A stretch of DNA of 64,000 nt from Streptomyces ferrugineus (GTDB lineage: Bacteria > Actinomycetota > Actinomycetes > Streptomycetales > Streptomycetaceae). Below are positions 17,904 to 26,099 of this stretch, piece after piece. Within the stretch, counting starts at the first letter, position 1. The number at the start of each line of letters is the position of its first letter. The notes below the pieces were generated by a model. The model was not told the origin of the DNA. It did not search any database and saw only the letters and a list, made by a program, of their open reading frames with translations. The DNA is taken from assembly GCF_015160855.1 (NCBI RefSeq), contig NZ_CP063373.1, positions 2,046,001 to 2,110,000 of the forward strand, read 5' to 3'. The position numbers and the translations under genes were made by a program.

Positions 17904-18226
17904 CGAGGTCTCCCCGTTCTCCCTGGGCGCGTTCGCCGGATCGTTGGCTGGGCTCACGGGAGCGTATCGGGTCCCTTCGGCCGCGACCAGCCGGAGTGGG
18001 CAGGAATAACTGCCCTTTTTTGCAGCGATGGTTGACAGTGGCGCTCACCGCGGGCAATGATCACGTCACTGAAAGACGCATTCCGCTTTCTGCGGCGTGC
18101 GATCTGCGACTTCCGGCCGCGCACCGCCTCTTGACGCGGCCGGAGGAGGCCGGGGCCCGCCTCGACGGGGGACGCGAGCACTGTCGGCTCGCCGTCTGCG
18201 AGACAGCCTCGGCCACCGCGGGGGAT
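17904..18226. other. Gene-free region between two membrane-protein cassettes, with candidate operator
   Basis: No gene is supported here. It holds the inverted repeat GGGCAG-GAATAA-CTGCCC (17998-18015), followed on the plus strand by TTTTTT. On the minus strand this sits 95 bases before the XRE start and is a candidate operator; on the plus strand it resembles a weak terminator, but no plus-strand gene precedes it. TTGACA at 18032-18037 with CAATGA 17 bases later could be a plus-strand promoter, yet nothing coding follows it. The rest shows no structure I can interpret. Confidence 0.5.
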
Positions 18227-18257
18227 CCGGGCGCCGCCTCGGGGGAGCGGCGCCCGG
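18227..18257 (-). terminator. Strong hairpin downstream of cassette 2
   Basis: CCGGGCGCCGC and GCGGCGCCCGG form a perfect 11-bp stem with a 9-base loop. It begins 24 bases after the stop of the third membrane gene on the minus strand and has no U-tract, as is usual in Streptomyces. It separates the two cassettes. Confidence 0.7.
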
Positions 18258-18280
18258 GGCGCTCCGCTGCCGAGTCGAGG

Positions 18281-19513
18281 TCAGCTGGTGACGGCGACGC
18301 TCTCCGGCCGGTCCCCCGCCGCCCGTTCCCGTACGGCCCGGACGTCCTCCGTGTCGCGCAGGGCCCGGGACATGGCGCCGATGTCGCGCAGCAGGTCCGT
18401 GGTGTCGGTGTCGGTCGTGCCGTCGGCTTCGTGTGCCGCGTTCCGGGCGTCGATCGCGTCCAGGATCGCCACCGCGGCGGCCAGCGCCTTCGCCCGGTCC
18501 GGCGGGAGGCCGAGGGCGACGGCGGCGTCGTGGGAGCGCCCGCGCCGGTCCTCGTCGACGAAGCGGGCCAGGGGGAGCAGGACGTCGCGGATGAACGTCT
18601 CCCGGCGGATCAGCCGGAGTTCCGGGGTGGCACGGAGGAGGAAGGGGACGCCGGAGCCGTTGACGGACTTCATCAGCAGGTACAGCGGGCGCAGTTCGTG
18701 GTGGGCGAGGCGGATGCGCCAGCGGTCGTGCAGATACTGGCCGGCGTGCGGGAGGATGAAGCCGACCGCGACCAGGATGGCGGACAGACAGGCGATGGGC
18801 GGCGCCACCGCCGTGCTCAGCCAGTCCAGGTTCCGGCCGGTCCAGCGGGTCGCCACGGCGGTGAGCTTGGCGGCGTCGAAGACGAGCTGGAGGGTGTAGC
18901 CGACGCCGAGGAACCTCAGGCCCCAGCGCAGCCAGGCGTCGAGGCCGTCGGTGCGCATCCAGTTCCAGATCAGCCAGTTGGTGACCAGCGCGGCCGCGGT
19001 GTGCGCGAGCAGATACAGCACGATCATCTCGCGCATGTACGGCGTGTTGGCGTAGTACGTGTCCAGGTCCCGCAGCCGCTCCACGGGCACGTCCGCCAGC
19101 GCGAACAGCACCCACAGCGCGACGATCACCGAGAAGTAGCCGGCCACGACCCCGCGCATCGCGCGGCGGGTGCGCGGCGAGCGGTCGGACAGGCCGGTGC
19201 GCCAGGTGATGATCAGCAGGAGGCAGGACGCGCAGAACGCGGTGAGCAGGGAGTACACCCAGGGGCCGGAGAAGTTCGGGATGCCGGTGAGGCGGTTGAC
19301 CCGGGCGATCGTCGACGGCGCCACGAACACGAACACCGAGCAGGCGAGCAGCAGCAGCCCGCCGACCGCGCGCAGCAACGGGTCGTTCCACAGCCGGATG
19401 ATGCTCGGCAGCTTGATGGCCAGGGCGGCGGCCAGGATCCCGGCGGGGATCCACCAGAAGTTCGGGTAGAACTCGTTGACGAACTCGACCGGCGTCAGCG
19501 CGAGCCCCGTCAC
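18281..19513 (-). CDS. MAB_1171c-type polytopic membrane protein, copy 3
   Basis: 410 residues from GTG 19513, which overlaps the stop of the second protease-like gene as GTGA. It repeats the family landmarks: ARVNRLTGIPNFSGPWVYS, VLFALADVPVERLRDLDTYY, ANTPYMREMIVLYLLAHTA and ATRWTGRNLDWLSTAVAPP. About seven membrane segments are followed by a long soluble tail with an acidic Thr/Asp stretch (DGTTDTDTTD). It ends before a strong hairpin terminator. It differs from copies 1 and 2 in the N-terminal 20 residues and the C-terminal domain. Confidence 0.75.
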   Translation of the reverse strand: MTGLALTPVEFVNEFYPNFWWIPAGILAAALAIKLPSIIRLWNDPLLRAVGGLLLLACSVFVFVAPSTIARVNRLTGIPNFSGPWVYSLLTAFCASCLLLIITWRTGLSDRSPRTRRAMRGVVAGYFSVIVALWVLFALADVPVERLRDLDTYYANTPYMREMIVLYLLAHTAAALVTNWLIWNWMRTDGLDAWLRWGLRFLGVGYTLQLVFDAAKLTAVATRWTGRNLDWLSTAVAPPIACLSAILVAVGFILPHAGQYLHDRWRIRLAHHELRPLYLLMKSVNGSGVPFLLRATPELRLIRRETFIRDVLLPLARFVDEDRRGRSHDAAVALGLPPDRAKALAAAVAILDAIDARNAAHEADGTTDTDTTDLLRDIGAMSRALRDTEDVRAVRERAAGDRPESVAVTS

Positions 19514-20139
19514 GGCGCCGTGCCTCGCTGCCGGCCCCGGTAGCCCAGGGAGCGCTGCACGGGGTCCAGGGGCGGCTCCGCACGTTGCTCACCCGGCAGC
19601 AGCGGCCGGAACGCGGCGGCCAGCCGGTGCCCGAAGTCGTCGGCCTCGGCCTCGTCCCGCTGCCGTGAGCCGTTGCGCGCGGCCACCGCGAGGGCGGTGT
19701 CCCGCCAGCCGGACGTGCCCGCGAGGGCGTGCGCGGCCGCCGTGCCGTCCGTGTGGTCGTGGCGGTGCCCGGCCTGCATGTGCCACAGCTCGTGGCCGAG
19801 GACCACCAGTTGCTGCACGGCCTCCGCCCGCTCCTCGACGATGATCAGGTCGAAGTCCTGGAACTCCACCCACAGTCCGGTCACTTCGATCTCGTCCGGG
19901 AACCGCTCGAACCGCAGCTCCACGGGCCGCCCGCCGCGCCGCGCGCTCATCTCCGCGCACAGCGCGTGGCACAACTCGCCCACATCGGACGGGGGACGGG
20001 GTCTGGCACGCACGGCCGCGCTCAGTTCGGAGGCCAGGTCACGCATCCCGGAAGCGGCGGAAGAGCGCCGCACCCGCAGGGCACCTCCAAGTGCCGAAGT
20101 GACCCGGGCCGCCTTCTCGCGCGCGCCCGCGATGTCCAT
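19510..20139 (-). CDS. ImmA/IrrE-like HExxH protein, cassette 2
   Basis: 209 residues from ATG 20139, with AGGGGG just upstream. The motif HELWHMQAGH follows EAVQQLVVLG, and the acidic segment RDEAEADDFGHRLAAAF lies 50 residues later, the same layout as the cassette-1 protein. The N-terminal 60 residues are basic and helical. Unlike cassette 1, no XRE gene lies directly upstream; the neighbour is a divergent sugar-transport operon. It may share the XRE regulator 2.2 kb downstream. Confidence 0.7.
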   Translation of the reverse strand: MDIAGAREKAARVTSALGGALRVRRSSAASGMRDLASELSAAVRARPRPPSDVGELCHALCAEMSARRGGRPVELRFERFPDEIEVTGLWVEFQDFDLIIVEERAEAVQQLVVLGHELWHMQAGHRHDHTDGTAAAHALAGTSGWRDTALAVAARNGSRQRDEAEADDFGHRLAAAFRPLLPGEQRAEPPLDPVQRSLGYRGRQRGTAP

Positions 20140-20242
20140 CGCACCCCCTGTTCTCCCACCGCTCGGCGGGCCGTTCGAGCCTACGCGGCCCGCAGCGTCT
20201 CCGTCATGTGATGTCACGCGATCGGAATTCATGCACAGGGCA

Positions 20243-20271
20243 TTGACTAGAAAGCGCTTGCACCCTACGGT
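20243..20271 (+). promoter_or_regulatory. Promoter of the arabino-oligosaccharide importer operon
   Basis: TTGACT (20243-20248), 17-base spacer, TACGGT (20266-20271). The spacer contains AAAGCGCTTGCA, a LacI/CcpA-like palindrome core. The 16 bases at 20265-20280 (CTACGGTCCCGTCCGA) are identical to those at the promoter of the secreted GH43 gene (36407-36422), which has the same 17-base spacing. Confidence 0.65.
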
Positions 20272-20302
20272 CCCGTCCGACCCCGTTCGAAGTTACGTGC
20301 CA

Positions 20303-20338
20303 ATTTCGATATCTCGAACAGCTTCGATATCTCGAACA
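20303..20338. promoter_or_regulatory. Tandem 18-bp operator repeats
   Basis: Two head-to-tail copies, 20303-20320 and 20321-20338, each containing the 16-base core TTCGATATCTCGAACA and abutting exactly with an 18-bp period. Each is close to the palindrome TGTTCGAnATnTCGAACA. They lie downstream of the promoter and end 14 bases before the start codon, a position suited to repression. A partial third half-site, GTTCGAAG, is at 20285-20292. Confidence 0.65.
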
Positions 20339-20351
20339 GTAAGGGCAGGCA

Positions 20352-21707
20352 ATGGGACGACCTGACCTGAACCGCAGGCAACTTCTGGCCACCCTGGGCG
20401 GCTTGACGGTCGCCGGCAGCTTCGGGTTCGCCGCACTCGGCACCGGCGCCGACGCACTGGCCTCCGGCGCGGACACCCGGGTGCGCTACTGGAACCTGTT
20501 CAGCGGCGGCGACGGCTCCAACATGATCGCGATGCTGGACGCCTTCCGCGCGGCCAACCCCGCCATCGACGTGAAGGACTCCACCCTCCAGTGGGGCAAC
20601 CCCTTCTACACCAAGCTCGCCATGGCCGCCGCCGGCAACCGCGCACCCGACCTCGGCGTCATGCACCTCGGCCGTGTCACCGGCTTCTCGCCCGGCCGCC
20701 TCCTGGACCCCTGGGACGTGGAACTGCTCGCCGAGTACGGCGTACGGCAGGCGGACTTCAACCCCGGACTGTGGAACCGCGGCGTCATCGACGGCAAGCT
20801 CTACGCCCTTCCGCTCGACGTCCACGTCCAGCTCTGCTTCTACCGCAAGGACGTGCTCAAGAAGGCCGGGCTGCTCGGCGACGACGGCCGGATCGTGCCC
20901 GTGACCTCGGCCGACGAGTGGTTCGACATGCTCAAGGAGGCCAAGAAGGCCACCAAGAAGGGGCTGCAGACCATCGGCCTGTGGATCAACGACCAGAACT
21001 TCCAGTGGTGGTTCTTCGTCGCCTTCTACACCCAGCTCGGCGGCACCTGGTTCAACGCCGACCGGACCGAGGTCACCTTCGACACCGACAAGGCCGTCCA
21101 GGTCCTGCAGTTCCTGCGCCGGCACGTCACCGACGGCTACGCCGTCCCGAGCCTGGCCTCCGTCAACGCCGAGCAGTTCATCAACGGCGCCCCCTTCGCC
21201 TGGGAGGGCAACTGGTCGCTGCCGGTCTACTCCGGGGCCGGGCTCGACTACGGCGCGACCCCGCTGCCGCCCGTCTTCGGCAAGCAGGCCACCCACGCCG
21301 AGTCCCACTCCTTCGTCCTGCCCCACCAGTCCGACCGCGGTGGCGCCACCAACGAGGCCGCGCACCGGCTCGCCGCCTACGTCGTCACCCACGCCCAGCA
21401 GTGGGCGGCCGGCGGCCACATCCCCGCGTACACACCGACCCTGTCCACCCCCGCGTACCGGAAGCTGGACCCGCAGAACGAGTACGTCTCCGCCATGGAC
21501 CACCAGGCCACCGAGCCGAAGGTGTGGTTCGCGGGCTCCACCGGCATCCTCGCCCAGCGCATCGGCCCGATCGTCGTCTCCTCGACGCTGGGCTCCGCCA
21601 AGCCCGACACCGTCGCCCGCCGGATGAGGCGTGAACTCACCACGCTGCTCGCGATGAAGAACCCCATGGACGGCAGGACCGCAGCGCAGGGAGGCACGGC
21701 CGCATGA
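20352..21707 (+). CDS. Sugar ABC transporter substrate-binding protein (Tat-exported)
   Basis: 451 residues from ATG 20352, with AGGGCAGGCA upstream. The N-terminus is a twin-arginine signal (NRRQLLATLGGLTVAGSFGF), so folded export is likely. No lipobox Cys is evident near the cleavage region ALASGAD, so it may remain anchored or be released. The body has the extracellular solute-binding family 1 fold: VRYWNLFSGGDGSNMIAMLD, AGNRAPDLGVMHLGRV, KLYALPLDVHVQLCFYRKD and FINGAPFAWEGNWS. It is followed by two coupled permease genes and a GH51 arabinofuranosidase, so the ligand is probably arabino-oligosaccharide. No ATPase gene is present; Streptomyces importers of this type share the general ATPase MsiK. 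Confidence 0.85.
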   Translation: MGRPDLNRRQLLATLGGLTVAGSFGFAALGTGADALASGADTRVRYWNLFSGGDGSNMIAMLDAFRAANPAIDVKDSTLQWGNPFYTKLAMAAAGNRAPDLGVMHLGRVTGFSPGRLLDPWDVELLAEYGVRQADFNPGLWNRGVIDGKLYALPLDVHVQLCFYRKDVLKKAGLLGDDGRIVPVTSADEWFDMLKEAKKATKKGLQTIGLWINDQNFQWWFFVAFYTQLGGTWFNADRTEVTFDTDKAVQVLQFLRRHVTDGYAVPSLASVNAEQFINGAPFAWEGNWSLPVYSGAGLDYGATPLPPVFGKQATHAESHSFVLPHQSDRGGATNEAAHRLAAYVVTHAQQWAAGGHIPAYTPTLSTPAYRKLDPQNEYVSAMDHQATEPKVWFAGSTGILAQRIGPIVVSSTLGSAKPDTVARRMRRELTTLLAMKNPMDGRTAAQGGTAA

Positions 21708-22642
21708 CGACCAGCGCACAGACCGTCTTCGCCCCGGCCCGCGCCACGACCGCCGCCGGCAGCGCCACCCTCCGCCGCAAGCAGGGCTTCCAGCACGGCG
21801 GCTGGTTCGTGGCCCCGTTCCTCGTCCTGTTCACCCTGTTCGTCGTCTGGCCCCTGCTGCGCGGCGTCTACCTCAGCCTCACCGACGCCAACATCTCCGG
21901 CGAGGGCGAGAGCTTCGTCGGCCTCGACAACTACCGCGAGGCCCTCCAGGACCCGCTGATGTGGGACGCGCTCGGCCACAGCGCGTACTTCACGCTTCTG
22001 GTCGTGCCGTGCATCACCGTCCTCGCCTTCCTCCTGGCGATGCTCGCCCACCACATCGAGCGCGGAAAGTGGCTGTGGCGCCTGTGCTTCTTCGCGCCCT
22101 TCCTCCTGCCCTCCACCGTCGCGGCCAACCTGTGGCAGTGGCTGTTCAACCCCGGCACGGGCATGATCAACCATGTCTTCGGCATCGAGACCCCGTGGCT
22201 GACCGACAAGTCGTACACGATGCTCGCGCTGGTCATCTGCACCCTCTGGTGGACGGTCGGCTTCAGCTTCCTGCTCTACCTCGCCGCACTCCAGTCCATC
22301 CCCGACCACCTCTACGAGGCCGCCAAGCTCGACGGCGCGAACGCCTGGCACCGCATGGTCCACATCACCCTGCCGATGCTGCGCAACATCACCGGGCTCG
22401 TCATCACGCTCCAGATCCTGGCCTCGCTCCAGGTCTTCGACCAGGCCGTCGTGATGATGGACTTCGGTCCCGGACCGGAGAACTCGACCCGCACCTTCGT
22501 GCAGTACACCCTCGAAGAGGGCTTCACCAGCTACCGCGTGGGCTACGCCTCCGCGATCTCCATCATCTTCTTCGTGCTCATCGCGGTCGTCGCCCTCGCG
22601 AGGATGTGGCTGCTGCGCACCCGTGAGGAGGGCACCCGATGA
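21704..22642 (+). CDS. Sugar ABC transporter permease (MalF/AraP type)
   Basis: 312 residues; the ATG overlaps the binding-protein stop as ATGA. Six membrane segments are visible, starting GWFVAPFLVLFTLFVVWPLL. The EAA loop that docks the ATPase reads DHLYEAAKLDGANAWHRMVHITLPML. It forms the importer channel with the next gene product. Confidence 0.88.
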   Translation: MTTSAQTVFAPARATTAAGSATLRRKQGFQHGGWFVAPFLVLFTLFVVWPLLRGVYLSLTDANISGEGESFVGLDNYREALQDPLMWDALGHSAYFTLLVVPCITVLAFLLAMLAHHIERGKWLWRLCFFAPFLLPSTVAANLWQWLFNPGTGMINHVFGIETPWLTDKSYTMLALVICTLWWTVGFSFLLYLAALQSIPDHLYEAAKLDGANAWHRMVHITLPMLRNITGLVITLQILASLQVFDQAVVMMDFGPGPENSTRTFVQYTLEEGFTSYRVGYASAISIIFFVLIAVVALARMWLLRTREEGTR

Positions 22643-23496
22643 CCACCGCCGTGCCGACGAAGCCCCGTAGGTCCTCCTGGACCCCCGGCCAGATCGTCCT
22701 CACCCTCCTCGGTGCGGCCGTCTCGGCCGTGTTCCTGGCGCCCTTCGCCTGGGGCCTGTTCACCTCGCTCAAGTCGGAGACCGAGGCGGTGGAGGTGCCC
22801 CCGCACTGGCTGCCGCGGGACTGGACGGGCCAGGCGTGGAAGGCGCTCTTCGAGACCGGCAACATCACCGACTGGTTCGTGAACTCCCTGGTCGTGTCGG
22901 TGTGCGTGACCTCCGTCGTGCTGCTGGTGAGCGCACTCGCCGGCTACGGCTTCGCCCGCACCGAGTTCCGCGGCAAGAGCGCCCTGATGGGCGTCGTCAT
23001 GGCGGGCCTGATGATCTCCCCGGCGGTCCTCGGCGTGCCGCTGTTCACCACGGTCCAGCAGATGGGGATGGTCGACACGTACTGGGGCATGATCCTTCCC
23101 CAGTGCGCGCCCGCCGCGATGGTCTACATCCTCTACAAGTTCTTCCAGGGCATCCCGCGCGAGCTGGAGGAGGCCGCGTTCATCGACGGCGCGGGCCGCT
23201 GGCGCGTCTTCTACACGATCGTGGTCCCGCTGGCCCGCCCCTCCCTGGCGGCGGTGGGCATCTTCACCTTCATCGCGTCGTGGAACAACTTCCTGTGGCC
23301 CTACATGGTGACCAACAACCCCGACCTGATGACCATGCCGAACGGCATCGCGACCGTCATGAACTCCTACGGCATCCAGTGGGCCCAGCTCATGGCCGGC
23401 GGCCTGATGGCGGGCCTGCCGCTGATCGTCGTCTTCGTCTTCTTCCAGCGGCAGATCGTGGCGGGCGTCGCCCACACGGGTCTGGCGGGGCAGTGA
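22639..23496 (+). CDS. Sugar ABC transporter permease (MalG/AraQ type)
   Basis: 285 residues, with an ATGA overlap to the previous gene. The first membrane segment is IVLTLLGAAVSAVFLAPFAW. The EAA loop is RELEEAAFIDGAGRWRVFYTIVVPLA, and SWNNFLWPYMVT is typical of MalG-type subunits. It is the second channel subunit. The GH51 gene follows after 78 bases without a terminator, supporting a four-gene operon. Confidence 0.88.
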   Translation: MTTAVPTKPRRSSWTPGQIVLTLLGAAVSAVFLAPFAWGLFTSLKSETEAVEVPPHWLPRDWTGQAWKALFETGNITDWFVNSLVVSVCVTSVVLLVSALAGYGFARTEFRGKSALMGVVMAGLMISPAVLGVPLFTTVQQMGMVDTYWGMILPQCAPAAMVYILYKFFQGIPRELEEAAFIDGAGRWRVFYTIVVPLARPSLAAVGIFTFIASWNNFLWPYMVTNNPDLMTMPNGIATVMNSYGIQWAQLMAGGLMAGLPLIVVFVFFQRQIVAGVAHTGLAGQ

Positions 23497-23574
23497 GAAC
23501 GAAACGGCGCTCCCATCGCCCTCCAGGGCACACCCGCCACCGAACCAAGAACCACCCACCCCCGAAAGGCGCCC

Positions 23575-25083
23575 ATGCACACCGCCCGCTTCACCCTCGA
23601 CCCGGCCTTCACCGTCGGCGAGGTCAACCCCCGTCTCTTCGGCTCCTTCGTGGAACACCTCGGCCGCTGCGTCTACACCGGCGTCTTCGAACCGGACCAC
23701 CCGGCCGCCGACGCCGACGGCATCCGCACGGACGTCCTCGACCTGGTCCGCGAACTCGGTGTCACCGCCGTCCGCTACCCCGGCGGCAACTTCGTCTCCG
23801 GCTACCGGTGGGAGGACTCCGTCGGCCCGGTCGAGGACCGCCCGAGCCGCCTGGACCTGGCCTGGCACTCCACCGAGACCAATCACTTCGGCCTCTCCGA
23901 GTACATCGCGTTCCTGCGCAAGATCGGCCCCCAGGCCGAGCCCATGATGGCCGTCAACCTCGGCACCCGCGGCGTCGCCGAGGCCCTCGAACTCCAGGAG
24001 TACGCCAACCACTCCGCCGGTACGGCCCTGTCCGACCTCCGGGTCTCCCACGGCGACAAGGACCCCTTCGGCATCAGACTGTGGTGCCTCGGCAACGAGA
24101 TGGACGGCCCCTGGCAGACCGGACACAAGACGGCCGAGGAGTACGGCCGGGTCGCCGCCGAGACGGCCCGTGCCATGCGCCAGATCGACCCCGGCATCGA
24201 ACTCGTGGCCTGCGGCTCCTCCAGCCAGACCATGCCGACCTTCGCCGAGTGGGAGGCGACCGTCCTCAAGGAGACGTACGACCTCGTCGACTACGTCTCC
24301 CTGCACGCCTACTACTGGCCCGAGAACGGCGACGTCGACTCCTTCCTCGCCTCCGCCGTCGACATGGAGTCCTTCATCGAGAACGTCGTCGCGACCGCCG
24401 ACCACGTGGGCGCGCGGCTGAAGTCGAAGAAGAAGATCAACCTCTCCTTCGACGAGTGGAACGTCTGGTACCTGCCGGAGTGGGAGGAGCACGCCAAGTC
24501 GCAGCGGGACTGGCCGCAGGCCCCGCGCCTCCTGGAGGACAACTACAGCGTCATGGACGCGGTCGTCTTCGGCTCGCTCCTCATCGCCCTCCTGCGCCAC
24601 GCCGACCGCGTCACCGTCGCCTGTCTCGCGCAGCTCGTGAACGTCATCGCCCCGATCATGACCGAGCCGGGCGGCCCGGCCTGGCGGCAGACGACGTTCT
24701 TCCCCTTCGCGCAGGCCTCCCGGTACGGCCGTGGCCAGGTCCTGGACGTCCGGGTGGACTCCCCGACGTACGAGACGAAGAAGTACGGCGAGGCCGACCT
24801 GCTGCACGCCACCGCCGTACGCGCCGACGACGGCACGGTCACCGTCTTCGCGGTCAACCGCAGCCGCACCGGGGCGCTGCCGCTGGAGGTCGCCCTCAGC
24901 GGTCTCGACCTCACCTCGGTCACCGAGCACAGCGCCCTCGCGGACGGCGACCCCGACGCCCGCAACACCCTGGACGACCCCGAGCGGGTCACCCCGCACC
25001 CGGTCGAGGGCACGACAGTGAAGGACGGCCGCCTCACGGCCGTACTGGAACCGCTGTCGTGGAACGTGATCCGCCTGGCCTGA
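23575..25083 (+). CDS. abfA: GH51 alpha-L-arabinofuranosidase (intracellular)
   Basis: 502 residues from ATG 23575, no signal peptide. The GH51 catalytic residues are visible: acid/base Glu175 in WCLGNEMDGPW and nucleophile Glu294 in LSFDEWNVWY. Other family motifs are NPRLFGSFVEHLGRCVYTG and AVRYPGGNFVSGYRWED. It removes terminal arabinofuranose from arabino-oligosaccharides brought in by the adjacent importer. A strong terminator follows 27 bases after the stop. Confidence 0.93.
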   Translation: MHTARFTLDPAFTVGEVNPRLFGSFVEHLGRCVYTGVFEPDHPAADADGIRTDVLDLVRELGVTAVRYPGGNFVSGYRWEDSVGPVEDRPSRLDLAWHSTETNHFGLSEYIAFLRKIGPQAEPMMAVNLGTRGVAEALELQEYANHSAGTALSDLRVSHGDKDPFGIRLWCLGNEMDGPWQTGHKTAEEYGRVAAETARAMRQIDPGIELVACGSSSQTMPTFAEWEATVLKETYDLVDYVSLHAYYWPENGDVDSFLASAVDMESFIENVVATADHVGARLKSKKKINLSFDEWNVWYLPEWEEHAKSQRDWPQAPRLLEDNYSVMDAVVFGSLLIALLRHADRVTVACLAQLVNVIAPIMTEPGGPAWRQTTFFPFAQASRYGRGQVLDVRVDSPTYETKKYGEADLLHATAVRADDGTVTVFAVNRSRTGALPLEVALSGLDLTSVTEHSALADGDPDARNTLDDPERVTPHPVEGTTVKDGRLTAVLEPLSWNVIRLA

Positions 25084-25109
25084 CCCACCGACCGACGGCA
25101 TACGGACGG

Positions 25110-25149
25110 CCCCGGGCCGCGCTTCAGCATCCTTGAGCGCGGCCCGGGG
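25110..25149 (+). terminator. Terminator of the importer-abfA operon
   Basis: CCCCGGGCCGCGCT pairs perfectly with AGCGCGGCCCGGGG (14 bp, 12-base loop), followed by a short T-containing stretch. Confidence 0.85.
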
Positions 25150-25192
25150 TCTGTTGCAACTCGACAAAAAATGGCTGGAGTTGGCTCCTGCT

Positions 25193-25208
25193 AGTCATGC
25201 CCATGACT
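25193..25208. promoter_or_regulatory. Palindrome upstream of the DUF4360 gene
   Basis: AGTCATG-CC-CATGACT is a perfect 7-bp inverted repeat with a 2-base centre, 94 bases before the ATG at 25302. It is a candidate regulator site; the regulator is unknown. Confidence 0.35.
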
Positions 25209-25301
25209 CCTACGATGCGTACGCCTTCGCCCTTCACAGAAACCTCACTGTTTCTTCAAGGGTCTCAGGCGCAGCCACCCCCCATCCCCAAGGAGAGCCC
25301 C

Positions 25302-25976
25302 ATGGCACAGAGACCCATGGCACGTGGACTGCTGCGCTTCCTGCTGAGCGGCGGCGCGCTGGCCGCCCTCCTCACCACGGCGCTGCCCGCGCAAGCGGCC
25401 CCCGCCTTCGACAACCCGCCGCCGGACAAGATCGTCATCAAGGTCGCCACGGTGAACGGCTCCGGCTGCCCCCAGGGCACCACCGCCGTCGCCGTCTCCG
25501 AGGACAACACCGCCTTCACCGTCACCTACAGCGACTACCTCGCCCAGGTCGGCGGCAACTCCGACCCCACGGCGTTCCGCAAGAACTGCCAGCTCAGCCT
25601 GGTCGTGCACGTCCCGCAGGGCTTCACCTACGCCATCGCCAGCGCCGACTACCGCGGCTTCGCCTCCCTCCAGCCCGGTGCGAGCGCCCTCCAGAGAGCC
25701 TCGTACTACTTCCAGGGCTCGCCGAACACCCAGTTCCGCAGCCACCCCTTCAGCGGCCCGCTCGTCGACAACTGGCAGGCCACCGACGAGACCGACTGGG
25801 CCCAACTGGTCTATGCGCCCTGCGGAGTTCAGCGCAACTTCAACATCAACACCGAGCTCCGGGTGAACCTCGGCTCGTCCTCGTCGAGCAAGGTCAGCTT
25901 CATGACGATGGACTCGACGGACGGTGACATCAGCACCGTGTACCACCTGGCGTGGAAGGAGTGCCCGGGCAGGTAG
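25302..25976 (+). CDS. Secreted DUF4360 protein
   Basis: 224 residues from ATG 25302, with AAGGAGAG 7 bases upstream. A Sec signal peptide (ARGLLRFLLSGGALAALLTT ending PAQA-AP) is followed by the DUF4360 pattern: VKVATVNGSGCPQGTTAV-like start (here IKVATVNGSGCPQGTTAVAV), DNTAFTVTYSDYLAQVGG and FRKNCQLSLVVHVPQGFTYA. Four or so Cys suggest disulphides. The family is common in actinobacteria and fungi and has no assigned role. A terminator follows. Confidence 0.85.
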   Translation: MAQRPMARGLLRFLLSGGALAALLTTALPAQAAPAFDNPPPDKIVIKVATVNGSGCPQGTTAVAVSEDNTAFTVTYSDYLAQVGGNSDPTAFRKNCQLSLVVHVPQGFTYAIASADYRGFASLQPGASALQRASYYFQGSPNTQFRSHPFSGPLVDNWQATDETDWAQLVYAPCGVQRNFNINTELRVNLGSSSSSKVSFMTMDSTDGDISTVYHLAWKECPGR

Positions 25977-25987
25977 TGCCGCGGGAC

Positions 25988-26027
25988 GTCATGGGCTCCG
26001 TCCGGTCGCCGGGTCGGAGCCCATGAC
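25988..26027 (+). terminator. Terminator after the DUF4360 gene
   Basis: GTCATGGGCTCCG pairs with CGGAGCCCATGAC (13 bp, 14-base loop), starting 12 bases after the stop codon. Confidence 0.8.
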
Positions 26028-26099
26028 TTCTGAGGATGGCAAGAGCCCAAAACCCCCGGAGCATGCGAGTGCACCAGGTATCGAACGGGGGTGGCTCAC

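Noticed and set aside
17998..18021. Rho-independent terminator (hairpin plus TTTTTT) on the plus strand
   Set aside because: No plus-strand gene precedes it for many kilobases, and the stem is only 6 bp; kept as a possible operator.
18032..18060. Plus-strand promoter TTGACA-17-CAATGA driving a gene at 18-19.5 kb
   Set aside because: The plus-strand frame beyond it is an antisense shadow of the third membrane gene.
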